This document shows, one piece after another, positions 25,055 to 31,355 of a stretch of DNA of 31,416 nucleotides (within the stretch, counting starts at the first letter, position 1; each line of letters begins with the position of its first letter). Source of the stretch: a virus; IMG/VR virus record IMGVR_UViG_3300036770_004036, positions 1 through 31,416 of that record; one strand, given 5' to 3'. Under the pieces are notes generated by a model, which was not told the DNA's origin, ran no database searches, and worked only from the letters and a program-made list of their open reading frames with translations. Both the position numbers and the translations under genes were made by a program.

Positions 25055-27025
25055 CTATTTAGCATCGCCGTAGCGATGTGCCACGTCAGCTTCAGCATCA
25101 AGCGGGATCCCCGGCATGTACGTCGGCTCCATGACCATTTGCGCTAAAACCCAAGTTTTAGCGTCCTCTGCTTCTGCCTCTGGTACAAGGCAGACAACCT
25201 CATCATGAACAGTCAATACGCACGGATACCTCTCTTGTATCCGCAACATACCGTCAGTCATGACGCACCTAGCCACCGCTTGCACGATGTTTTCGGTAAG
25301 CTTTCCACCGTATAGCTTTTTACTGCTGGGGCCATACACCCATTGCACCCGACCTTTGTCGTCCGGGTTGCCTTTCAGGTCATTATATCGCAGGGATAAT
25401 CCGCTTGGCAAGACGACCTCTCCCTTCCTAAAGGTCACGCATTTGTAGGGCACCTCCTCTCCATTCATCAGGCTTCTGTGGATTAGGTTCTGGCAGATGC
25501 CCCAGAACTGCACAACAGGATCAGCGGCATCCCGGTACTTGTCGATGATTTTCTTGGTAGCTATTGCATGAACAAACAATTCCTGATCGGTACAGTTGTG
25601 GGGTATGTCTGCCAGCTTCTCAAGGTTAACTTCCCAATCGGTAAACTTCTGCACATACTCAGCGTCGGCCCCTAGCTGCTTGGCAAAGGCTTTGTCGTAC
25701 CGAGTCGGTGGCGCACCAAGAAACCCCGTCAACAACTGCGCAGCAAACGCTGCCCATCCAAGGCCGTAGCCTGCGCCCAACAAAGCAGACTTAGCAGACT
25801 GCCGTAGGTCAGGGTGGCTGTCTTTACTAAGCCCCGGTACACCAAACATCTGCGCACCAAAGGCAGCATACGGATCGCCTCCAGCTCGGAAAATGTCGAG
25901 CATCACATCGTATCCAGCTAGCCACGCCAACACACGCGGTTCAATCTGTGCAAGGTCACACACCACCAGCATGTATCCCTCAGGGGCCATGATGGCCTTA
26001 CGCAGAAACGAACCACGCTTTAGGTTTTGTAGGTTAAGACCAGAACCTTTACTTGCCGACCATCGACCGGTGTGCGCGCCATAATAGTTAAGCGGGACTG
26101 GGAGCCTTCCTCTACTAGAAATATCGAGGAACCTTTGCGCCCGTGTTCGCTCCAGCGTTGACTTAACGGCAAGCCTCGCTTCACATAAGAGCGCCACATC
26201 TTCATTGTCGGAGTTGAGTAGTGCTTGGAAAAGAGCGTCATTCTTTGCGAGAGCAAGCGCTTCGCGGCCTGTAGTTTTGCTGGTTTTGGTGGGGGGAGTG
26301 ACGCCCATTGAAAGTAGGACATCAGCAAACTGCTGATTACTGGCAAGGGCTGTTTCCTCGACGCCAAGTTTAGTAAGTAAAGCAGTGCGGCGTGTTTTTT
26401 CTTCCGTAATCGCGGCATTAAGCATCTCCTTATCAAGTTCTAGCACAGGGTTAATAAACATCTTCAAGGTCAGGTCAATAAGCCGAAGCTCACTAACCGG
26501 GTAGCCTTTGATAAGACGTTTGAAAATCTCTTCGCACAAGAAGGTATCGTGCTGACAGTAGGCGGCTAGCTCGGCTTCAATCTCAGGCGTAAGCTCCTCC
26601 AGGCCGTCCGTGCTGTGCACGGCACGCCCCTTCTCAGGCAACCCAAACTCTTCAGCCAGCTTCGCCAAGCTGTTGCCCACCTCGATGCCGCGCAGCGCTC
26701 GGGCCATGGACAGGGAGTCAAAAACAAAACAAGGCTTGACCCCGTAGACCCACGACAAAATGGCTACGTCAAACTGCGCATTGTGCGCAAGCACGGCGGT
26801 GTTGTTCCAGTTGTACGTTTTAAGTACGTCTGGAATCTTGGCATGAGGCACCCATTCAGCAGGCTCCTCGTCGTTTAAAAACTTCATGCACACCCCAAAC
26901 GCTTTGAACTTCTCGTCTCGGATGTACTGCTCGGTGGTCAGCTTTGATAGCGTGTAATCTTTACGATCCCAGCGTGTCTCAAAGTCAATGACCAGTATGC
27001 GCTTGTAAAGCGGCTTTGACAGCAT
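25055..27025 (-). CDS. polA: Family A DNA polymerase with 3'-5' exonuclease
   Basis: The 656-residue replicative polymerase has a proofreading domain with D14 and E16 (VIDFET), N82/D86 (AHNAQFDVAIL) and Y156/D160 (YCQHD), so all four metal ligands are present. The polymerase domain has motif A at 357-364 (DLAQIEPR), motif B from R408 with K412 and Y420 (RQSAKSALLGAGYG), and motif C at 607-609 (HDE). The residue equivalent to E. coli Phe762 is Leu416. The 5'-3' exonuclease domain of bacterial Pol I is absent, as usual in phages. I chose ATG 27025, behind GAGGAG, over the TTG at 27028. The gene overlaps the VRR-NUC gene by 41 bases. It copies the phage genome together with the primase-helicase encoded downstream. 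Confidence 0.96.
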   Translation of the reverse strand: MLSKPLYKRILVIDFETRWDRKDYTLSKLTTEQYIRDEKFKAFGVCMKFLNDEEPAEWVPHAKIPDVLKTYNWNNTAVLAHNAQFDVAILSWVYGVKPCFVFDSLSMARALRGIEVGNSLAKLAEEFGLPEKGRAVHSTDGLEELTPEIEAELAAYCQHDTFLCEEIFKRLIKGYPVSELRLIDLTLKMFINPVLELDKEMLNAAITEEKTRRTALLTKLGVEETALASNQQFADVLLSMGVTPPTKTSKTTGREALALAKNDALFQALLNSDNEDVALLCEARLAVKSTLERTRAQRFLDISSRGRLPVPLNYYGAHTGRWSASKGSGLNLQNLKRGSFLRKAIMAPEGYMLVVCDLAQIEPRVLAWLAGYDVMLDIFRAGGDPYAAFGAQMFGVPGLSKDSHPDLRQSAKSALLGAGYGLGWAAFAAQLLTGFLGAPPTRYDKAFAKQLGADAEYVQKFTDWEVNLEKLADIPHNCTDQELFVHAIATKKIIDKYRDAADPVVQFWGICQNLIHRSLMNGEEVPYKCVTFRKGEVVLPSGLSLRYNDLKGNPDDKGRVQWVYGPSSKKLYGGKLTENIVQAVARCVMTDGMLRIQERYPCVLTVHDEVVCLVPEAEAEDAKTWVLAQMVMEPTYMPGIPLDAEADVAHRYGDAK

Positions 27026-27278
27026 CAATATTCTCCTCGTTAACTACTAAGGCGATGCCTCCCGCATCGCGTATTTTTTGTAACTCCCTGTCTTGCAGGG
27101 CTGTTGTGGTGTTTTTTCCTGCCTTACACTCAATGGCAAAGAAACACCCTCTATAACAACCAATCACATCAGGTATCCCTGAGCGACCGTAGCCGCCCAT
27201 GACTGGGAAGAAGTTATAAGCGCCCAACTCGTCGAGCTGGGCAACTACTTTCTTTTTTACCTTGGCCTCAGGTGTCAT
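26985..27278 (-). CDS. VRR-NUC domain nuclease
   Basis: The 97-residue protein is a minimal VRR-NUC (PD-(D/E)XK superfamily) nuclease. It contains GYGRSGIPDVIG, with catalytic D37, then FFAIECKAG with E50 and K52, and Q62 in the following helix. Phage members act on branched or structured DNA, possibly resolving junctions. I infer that role here. The start is ATG 27278, which overlaps the TGA of the upstream 62-residue gene (ATGA). An in-frame codon at 27296 is rejected because the coupled start is stronger. The 3' end lies inside the polymerase gene start, so the two are tightly linked. Confidence 0.88.
   Translation of the reverse strand: MTPEAKVKKKVVAQLDELGAYNFFPVMGGYGRSGIPDVIGCYRGCFFAIECKAGKNTTTALQDRELQKIRDAGGIALVVNEENIDAVKAALQAHTGH
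27033..27038 (-). promoter_or_regulatory. Ribosome-binding site of the DNA polymerase
   Basis: GAGGAG on the - strand lies 7 bases before ATG 27025 and inside the end of the VRR-NUC gene. It decides against the adjacent TTG at 27028. Confidence 0.65.
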
Positions 27279-27463
27279 CGAAACTGATCTGCCCACACCA
27301 CGATAGCGCTGGAGTCACGCACAATCTTGCAACTAATCCGTTCAATCTCGTCAATGTCGGCGGCGTTTAACTGCCCCTGAGCACAGAGTTCTTGTAGCCG
27401 GTTTGCACTGCGCTTGATATTGACAACGGGAAGGCCGGGGTCATTGAGTTTAGTTTCGGTCAT
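27275..27463 (-). CDS. Small unknown protein (62 residues)
   Basis: The gene starts at ATG 27463 behind TGGAGAT and overlaps the DUF3310 gene by 14 bases and the VRR-NUC gene by the ATGA junction. The protein has a helical, charged centre (ANRLQELCAQGQLNAADIDE) and ends AIVVWADQFR. No domain is recognised. The ribosome-binding site and coupled overlaps on both sides support it as a real gene. It may be an accessory factor for the nuclease that follows it. Confidence 0.62.
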   Translation of the reverse strand: MTETKLNDPGLPVVNIKRSANRLQELCAQGQLNAADIDEIERISCKIVRDSSAIVVWADQFR

Positions 27464-27743
27464 TTGCTATCTCCAGAAGTTTGTCTAAATAGTGCTTCGC
27501 TTTAAGCAGGTCTTGCACACCGTTTTCATGCTTTGTCTGCCAGCGAGTTACGTATTTAACTACATTACCTTCCAGATAGCCAAGGTTATTGGATACAATA
27601 TAGTCCCAGGGTTGGATTACTAATTGCTTATAGTGAGTGCCCCCTTCTTGTCGGGCATTTGCGTCTGCTTGGGGTAGCTCTGTCTTATTCTCGTCAAGAG
27701 TTCCGTTAATAATATCGTTAAGCGTATGCGCTCTTACAATCAT
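27450..27743 (-). CDS. DUF3310 (SaV-like) protein
   Basis: The 97-residue protein has the DUF3310 signature: EGGTHYKQLVIQPWDYI, then GYLEGNVVKYVTRW and KAKHYLDKLLE. The family is common in phage early regions. As I recall, T7 gp1.7, a nucleotide kinase, is assigned to it, so a role in nucleotide metabolism is possible, but the catalytic residues are not ones I can verify. Translation starts at ATG 27743 behind GAGGAG. Its start lies only 17 bases from the divergent acetyltransferase start, marking the left border of the opposite-strand island. Confidence 0.85.
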   Translation of the reverse strand: MIVRAHTLNDIINGTLDENKTELPQADANARQEGGTHYKQLVIQPWDYIVSNNLGYLEGNVVKYVTRWQTKHENGVQDLLKAKHYLDKLLEIANDRN

Positions 27744-27760
27744 GTGAATCTCCTCATAAA

Positions 27761-28183
27761 ATGGTCAAGTTTAAAAAACTTGTCAAGCTCACACCAACAA
27801 CACGTGCAGAGCTTGAACGGATGCAGAAAGTATGCCTGCCATACGACGACCCCGTATTCCCTTCTGATGGCGTCTGGTGGGTCGGGTACGACGGTAAACA
27901 GCCTGTGGCCTTCTGCGTTCTAACACCGTCTTCTCGCTGGGCTGATACGGCTTACCTAGCTCGGAGCGGCGTTCTTTACTACTGGCGCGGTAAAGGTCTC
28001 CAAAAGCGCATGATTCGTATAAGGGAAAACCATGCCCGGCGAAACGGTTTTGTTTGGGTGATTTCCGATACGACAGAAAACCCGCCAAGTGCTAACAGCC
28101 TCGCTCGGCTCGGCTACCAGATGTTTGAACCCACAAAACCTTGGGCTGCTGCCACCACCTTGTACTGGAGGAAAAAACTCTAG
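27761..28183 (+). CDS. GNAT-family N-acetyltransferase
   Basis: The 140-residue protein has the GNAT layout: a strand pair at 38-55 (VWWVGYDGKQPVAFCVL), a YLARSGVLYYWRGKGLQKRM segment at about 65-84 containing the RGKG acetyl-CoA pyrophosphate loop, and ENPPSANSLARLGYQMFEP at 106-124, where the acceptor side and the Asn/Tyr positions usually lie. The acetylated substrate is unknown; in phages such enzymes may modify host proteins or small molecules. It is on the + strand inside a long - strand operon. The divergent start codon is 17 bases away and no Shine-Dalgarno precedes its ATG, so its transcript may be leaderless or start inside the DUF3310 gene. Its TAG overlaps the next gene's GTG. Confidence 0.8.
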   Translation: MVKFKKLVKLTPTTRAELERMQKVCLPYDDPVFPSDGVWWVGYDGKQPVAFCVLTPSSRWADTAYLARSGVLYYWRGKGLQKRMIRIRENHARRNGFVWVISDTTENPPSANSLARLGYQMFEPTKPWAAATTLYWRKKL

Positions 28184-28581
28184 TGCCATACAAAGACCCC
28201 CTTAAGCGTAAAGAAAAACAGAAGGAATACAAAAAAAAATACTACGAAAGAAATAAAGAAGCTCATGTTCAACGCTCCCGTATAAACAAAGCGCGACAGA
28301 AAAAAATATGGGATGCGTTTAAAGCGTCTCAGAAATGCACCCACTGTGGTCTGCAGCACCCTGCGGTTATTGACTTTCATCACGTCATCCGAGGCCCTGA
28401 TAAAAAAAGCGTCAACAAATTGGTAGCTGACGGACGGTTTACCGCCGCCATGACAGAAGTCGAGAAGTGTATCCCTCTGTGCTCTAACTGCCACCGCATG
28501 CTGCACTGGAAAGAGGCCCAAGAAGGCAAAAAGAAACGCCGTAAGAAACGCAAGAAAGCTAAAGGTCTAGCCCCTCCGTAG
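28183..28581 (+). CDS. HNH endonuclease
   Basis: The 132-residue basic protein has a Lys/Arg-rich N-terminus (1-45) and a Cys-type HNH domain: C52xxC55 (CTHC), DFHH at 64-67 with the catalytic histidine, and C100-SN-C103-H104 followed by H108. The two CxxC pairs hold the structural zinc. A Lys/Arg tail (116-128) should bind DNA. I chose GTG 28183, which overlaps the acetyltransferase stop (TAGTG) and has GGAGG 11 bases upstream, over the longer frame. Free-standing phage HNH genes may be homing endonucleases or host-DNA nucleases. This one travels with a GNAT gene on the opposite strand. It overlaps the convergent 70-residue gene by 23 bases. Confidence 0.87.
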   Translation: MPYKDPLKRKEKQKEYKKKYYERNKEAHVQRSRINKARQKKIWDAFKASQKCTHCGLQHPAVIDFHHVIRGPDKKSVNKLVADGRFTAAMTEVEKCIPLCSNCHRMLHWKEAQEGKKKRRKKRKKAKGLAPP

Positions 28582-28771
28582 CGTCAAACAGCGCCCTCTG
28601 TACCGCCTCGTATGCGTGGGTCTGTGCTGGGTTCAGCTCCGAGTACTTCAGCTTCTGTCGGATAAACTCTCTAACGTCCGTCAGCGCCGCACGATACTGC
28701 CACCCACGGTAGGCCACCTCAAAAGCCTCACGCTCTTCTTCTGTAAATTCAAGGATAAGTTTCACGGTCAC
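28559..28771 (-). CDS. Small phage protein (70 residues)
   Basis: The protein begins with a GTG whose bases overlap the upstream TGA (GTGA), with GGAGG just before. A second GTG at 28765 is possible. It is mostly helical and charged, with LEFTEEEREAFEVAYRGWQY and FIRQKLKYSELNPAQ. I recall a family of small early phage proteins with this TEEER...GWQYR...LKY pattern and no known function. It is the last gene before the opposite-strand island and overlaps the end of the HNH gene tail to tail. Confidence 0.72.
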   Translation of the reverse strand: MTVKLILEFTEEEREAFEVAYRGWQYRAALTDVREFIRQKLKYSELNPAQTHAYEAVQRALFDATEGLDL

Positions 28772-29007
28772 GCAGCCTCCATTAGTGGGTTATGTATGAG
28801 CACTTCCGCCTCGGTTTCTATCCAGACTTTAGCGCCGCAAGACAGCGGTTTGTCAGGGCTGTAGACCACCTTGGACGGCCCCAGTATGTCGACCTCATGC
28901 GCGTAGGTGTTGCTTTTGTAAGTCTTTACTGTGAGCACGGGGTCGGTGCTGCCTGTTTTGGCGTTGGCTTTTATAACGTGTTGGTTAACGTGAATGATTG
29001 TTTTCAT
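28768..29007 (-). CDS. Small conserved-looking phage protein (79 residues)
   Basis: The protein opens with MKTIIHVNQHVIKANAKTG and continues PVLTVKTYKSNTYAHEV, then VVYSPDKPLSCGAKVWIETE. I remember this sequence type from many tailed phages, always unnamed. It looks like a small all-beta fold with one cysteine. Its ATG overlaps the previous stop by 4 bases (ATGA), and its own TGA overlaps the next GTG. The function is unknown. Confidence 0.76.
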   Translation of the reverse strand: MKTIIHVNQHVIKANAKTGSTDPVLTVKTYKSNTYAHEVDILGPSKVVYSPDKPLSCGAKVWIETEAEVLIHNPLMEAA

Positions 29008-29234
29008 TTGGCCTCCACAATTTGTTTGTTAGCCCAGACAGACAGGCAAGTTTCCTCAAGCTCGAAGCTCACGGGCTGGGTGCTGAGTGCGTCAGCACGT
29101 CCACGGTTATATGCCTCAATAATGTCGATGGCCTGAATCTCATCCACCTCAACCATCAATGGTTCGTCCATTACTTTTTGGGCGGCTAACACAGTTAAAA
29201 CTCCCATCGTAAATCCTACAAACCAATTACTCAT
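29004..29234 (-). CDS. Small membrane-anchored protein (76 residues)
   Basis: Residues 3-20 (NWFVGFTMGVLTVLAAQ) form a likely single membrane segment, followed by a charged soluble domain with IIEAYNRGRADAL and SVWANKQ. Translation starts at ATG 29234, because AGGAGGT lies 4 bases upstream; the GTG at 29240 falls inside that site. Small inner-membrane proteins of this sort are frequent in phage early operons. The role here is unknown. It is linked to the next gene by an ATGA overlap. Confidence 0.7.
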   Translation of the reverse strand: MSNWFVGFTMGVLTVLAAQKVMDEPLMVEVDEIQAIDIIEAYNRGRADALSTQPVSFELEETCLSVWANKQIVEAK

Positions 29235-29238
29235 ATTC

Positions 29239-29245
29239 ACCTCCT
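29239..29245 (-). promoter_or_regulatory. Ribosome-binding site that fixes the 29234 start
   Basis: AGGAGGT on the - strand lies 4 bases before ATG 29234. The in-frame GTG at 29240 overlaps this site and so is not the start. Confidence 0.7.
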
Positions 29246-29525
29246 AAATTCTCGGGTCGTAACAAGTGCCCGTTATGTTGGCGCCAAACATCCAAGCGTT
29301 GATGTCATCCAGCCGTGGCGCTTTCGGTCTGGTCTTTAGGTTAAAAGGATCGTGCACGCGGATTAACGGGATCAGTATGCGGTACATGTTTGGGGCGTTA
29401 GCAGTTTTTATTTTCTTAGCCTGCCCGTTTTCTACCATCTCTTCTAGCCGGCTGCGTGCTGTTCCTTCAGTTACGCCTTTAAATACAGCGTAGTCCCGTA
29501 TGCTAAATAAAAACTCTTCATTCAT
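29244..29525 (-). CDS. Possible winged-helix DNA-binding protein
   Basis: The 93-residue protein follows a good AAGGAGA site. Residues about 7-40 (FSIRDYAVFKGVTEGTARSR, then LEEMVENGQAKKI) have helix-turn-helix spacing like a small winged helix with a basic turn. The C-terminal half (PRLDDINAWMFGANITG) is unrecognised. I infer DNA binding with low certainty. It could modulate early transcription. It overlaps the coiled-coil gene by 8 bases. Confidence 0.62.
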   Translation of the reverse strand: MNEEFLFSIRDYAVFKGVTEGTARSRLEEMVENGQAKKIKTANAPNMYRILIPLIRVHDPFNLKTRPKAPRLDDINAWMFGANITGTCYDPRI

Positions 29526-29703
29526 TTACATCTCCTTTTCGTGTGTATCCTTGCTCTGCCCAGGCAACTTCAGCCTTAAGCAGCTTGACGTAGTCTCGCT
29601 CGCTGGCGAGCATTTCTTTTAACTGCAAGTTCTCCTTTCTCAAATGTGTAAGTTCATCTTGCAACAACTGCAATTCAACAGCGTTAATCATTGTTTGGTT
29701 CAT
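29518..29703 (-). CDS. Small leucine-zipper-like protein (61 residues)
   Basis: Residues 6-50 form a continuous heptad pattern (ELQLLQDELTHLRKENLQLK and onward), the look of a dimeric coiled coil. No other domain is present. An AAAGGTGG site precedes the ATG, and the start overlaps the previous stop (ATGA). It may be a dimerisation partner or anti-factor for another early protein; no direct evidence names it. Confidence 0.6.
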   Translation of the reverse strand: MNQTMINAVELQLLQDELTHLRKENLQLKEMLASERDYVKLLKAEVAWAEQGYTRKGDVNE

Positions 29704-29897
29704 AGAACCACCTTTAGGACAGCGTCATAAACAAAGTCCCCATCGTCATTGAGTTCATCTAGCTCAGCAACGCTAAGCTCCTCGCCCGTATCCTCCCAAC
29801 GCGCATTGGCAACGTACGCATCACAAAAATCGGGGTAGTCCCTCGTATCAATATCCTCAACTTCAATGTCCGTAATACTTCGGTTTTTAAATTTCAT
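29700..29897 (-). CDS. Small acidic phage protein (65 residues)
   Basis: The protein is acidic and contains DYPDFCDAYVANARWEDTGE and LDELNDDGDFVYDAVLKVV. I recall several small phage proteins with the DFCDAY...A.W...L...ELD.LND pattern, all unnamed. A strong AAGGAGA site precedes ATG 29897. It shares ATGA overlaps with the genes on both sides. The function is unknown; acidic charge could fit DNA mimicry, which is speculation. Confidence 0.7.
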   Translation of the reverse strand: MKFKNRSITDIEVEDIDTRDYPDFCDAYVANARWEDTGEELSVAELDELNDDGDFVYDAVLKVVL

Positions 29898-30322
29898 GTG
29901 TTCTTCTCCTTTAGTTTGGCTTCGATGTATCCAGCAATAACAGCAAACGTGAATTTGTTAAATGGCATATCTTCCATCTCAGGTGTGTACGTCTGAAATA
30001 CTTCTTCTTCCGTCAGCCCAACCCATTCCTTATGCAAAACTCCTGCTGTTGTGTCAAGTTTTGTATATGCATTATCGACAGGCTCCCACCCCTCGCACTC
30101 GCATACGTAACAGTCAGCACTATGCGAAGCGTTACGGTCAAACCCATGCGGGGCATCTGGGTGTGTCTTGCAAGGTACTTCTGGGGTCACTTCTGGGGTT
30201 AGTGCTTGGCGTAGTGCATTGATTGCACCAACATCTTTCTTCTCTTTGCCAAAAATGTCTTCCAAGGCCTCCAACGCCATCTCTGCCGCTTTTCGTAGAT
30301 CGTTCTCTTCTAGGTCTCTCAT
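29894..30322 (-). CDS. Unknown early phage protein with Cys/His cluster (142 residues)
   Basis: The N-terminal 40 residues are helical and charged (AAEMALEALEDIFGKEKKD, then AINALRQAL), an opening common in phage early proteins. The middle contains CKTHPDAPHG and DCYVCECEGW, which could bind zinc. The C-terminal part has EWVGLTEEEVFQTY and KFTFAVIAGYIEAKLKEKN, a pattern I recall from other unnamed phage genes. Translation starts at ATG 30322 behind GGAGGAG, overlapping the previous TGA (ATGA). The function is unknown. Confidence 0.72.
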   Translation of the reverse strand: MRDLEENDLRKAAEMALEALEDIFGKEKKDVGAINALRQALTPEVTPEVPCKTHPDAPHGFDRNASHSADCYVCECEGWEPVDNAYTKLDTTAGVLHKEWVGLTEEEVFQTYTPEMEDMPFNKFTFAVIAGYIEAKLKEKNT

Positions 30323-30498
30323 CTGTTCTCCTCCATAAAAGCTGCTTGAATGGCGTCTGCAAACTTAAGGATCTCGGTCTTGTCGTCGCCAAGCTCAAAG
30401 CGTTCAGCAATCTCCAGCACCTTCTTGTCTGTCAGGGTGTACTCCTCTGAGAAGGTGTCGTCAAACTGTTGGTTAAAAAAATTATCAAGACTCATCAT
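30319..30498 (-). CDS. Small acidic protein (59 residues)
   Basis: This gene begins at ATG 30498 (a second ATG follows at 30495) behind a clear AAGGAGA site, and ends in a TGA that overlaps the next ATG. The protein starts MMSLDNFFNQQFDDTFSEEY and continues with a helical, charged part (DKKVLEIAERFELGDDKTEI, ending FADAIQAAFMEENR). No domain is recognised. The clear ribosome-binding site and coupling to the next gene argue that it is real. Confidence 0.66.
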   Translation of the reverse strand: MMSLDNFFNQQFDDTFSEEYTLTDKKVLEIAERFELGDDKTEILKFADAIQAAFMEENR

Positions 30499-30532
30499 AA
30501 AGTTCTCCTTTCTGTAACTTTCTGTAGAGTGG

Positions 30533-30548
30533 GGGGGCCGAAGCCCCC
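30533..30548 (-). other. cUUCGg-type RNA hairpin between genes
   Basis: On the - strand the sequence is GGGGGC-TTCG-GCCCCC: a perfect 6-bp G-C stem closed by a UUCG tetraloop with a C-G closing pair, among the most stable RNA loops known. It sits 5 bases after the stop of the 206-residue gene and before the ribosome-binding site of the next. No T-run follows, so it is more likely a partial terminator, pause or mRNA-stabilising element than a complete intrinsic terminator. Confidence 0.65.
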
Positions 30549-30553
30549 GTTAA

Positions 30554-31174
30554 TTAAATGCCAGCTTCGCTTAGCGCTTTAGCAAGTTCTTCGCGCTTGC
30601 TTTTAACGGTTGGGTCGTAGTCAAGCGCTGCGCTGTCTTCCCATATGCGCACCAGGGTTTCAAAGTCACGGGCCACCTCTAAAGCTCGGCGCTCAGCGCA
30701 ATACTTGTCGTTCTTTTCTTTGGTGAATCGCACCCCATTGATTACCGCCTGGCAGAAAAAAGCCTCGAACAACTGCTTCATGGATTTTTTACTGCCGCTC
30801 ACTTGAAAGGTCGCTGACCCATCCTCATGCTCTTCAACGAGGTCTACACTAAAGCTGGGGCGATCTTCAAAATCTTCTCCCTCGTCTGCTTCTTCGTCTC
30901 CCTCTTCAGCGGCTTCTTGTTCGTAGTACTGCTCATCGGCTGCGCGTTGGGAAAATAGGTCGTCCAGTTCTGCTTTAAATTCTGCATCGTTGTAGGGACT
31001 CGTTTCATTTTTTAATCCTCCTTCGTAAGCTTTCATAGCCTGCCCAAGCAGGCCGTCTGCTGCCCACAATGCGGCAGTCATGTGTTCATGCCTTGGGTCT
31101 TCGTGCGCATCCATCACGTTATTCAGGATGCCTCGGGCCTTACAGATTGCGTCTTCAATTTCAATATTCCACAT
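30554..31174 (-). CDS. Unknown acidic early phage protein (206 residues)
   Basis: The protein has three parts: a helical N-terminus (1-60, with AICKARGILNNVMDAHEDPR), a very acidic Glu/Asp linker (about 80-108, including EEGDEEADEGEDFEDRP), and a folded C-terminal domain with ATFQVSGSKKSMKQLFEAFF and a final helical tail. I recall the ATFQVSGS...L.EAFF segment from unnamed phage proteins. An AGGAGA site precedes ATG 31174, and the gene overlaps the zinc-ribbon gene by 14 bases. The function is unknown; the acidic linker suggests a flexible tether between two domains. Confidence 0.7.
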   Translation of the reverse strand: MWNIEIEDAICKARGILNNVMDAHEDPRHEHMTAALWAADGLLGQAMKAYEGGLKNETSPYNDAEFKAELDDLFSQRAADEQYYEQEAAEEGDEEADEGEDFEDRPSFSVDLVEEHEDGSATFQVSGSKKSMKQLFEAFFCQAVINGVRFTKEKNDKYCAERRALEVARDFETLVRIWEDSAALDYDPTVKSKREELAKALSEAGI

Positions 31175-31355
31175 GAACTTCTCCTTTTAAAGTTTGCTCC
31201 CAGTTGGCTGTCGGAAGCTCTACAGTCCAGAAAATGTGCTGGCAGTCGTAACACCGATGTCGACGTAGGGTGTAGTGAAAGTCTCCATCGGGGTCACGGT
31301 GCGAGCGTGTGTCAAGGGTTTTGGTTTTACTGCGGCGGCACGCCTCGCATATCAT
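31161..31355 (-). CDS. NrdR-like zinc ribbon protein
   Basis: The 64-residue protein has two CxxC pairs (C3/C6 and C35/C38) in the arrangement of the NrdR N-terminal zinc ribbon: CEAC, LDTRS, then LRRHRCYDCQHIFWTVE. NrdR represses ribonucleotide reductase genes, but this protein lacks the ATP-cone domain, so it is only a zinc ribbon. It probably binds nucleic acid; the regulatory target is unknown. I chose ATG 31355, preceded by GGGAGGG, over an in-frame GTG at 31370. The ATG overlaps the upstream gene's TGA (ATGA). Confidence 0.72.
   Translation of the reverse strand: MICEACRRSKTKTLDTRSHRDPDGDFHYTLRRHRCYDCQHIFWTVELPTANWEQTLKGEVHVEY

Noticed and set aside
25055-27025. DnaJ-like insertion in the polymerase, as reported for HMO-2011-type phages
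   Set aside because: The exonuclease and polymerase motifs follow each other at normal spacing, with no J-domain HPD motif.
27686-27760. A sigma-70-like promoter for the GNAT gene
   Set aside because: AT-rich TAATAAT-like bases are present, but no -35 box at proper spacing; not enough to call.
28180-28521. 113-residue - strand frame opposite the HNH gene
   Set aside because: It is the antisense of the HNH gene; the hydrophobic Phe-rich C-terminus comes from the Lys-rich codons on the other strand.
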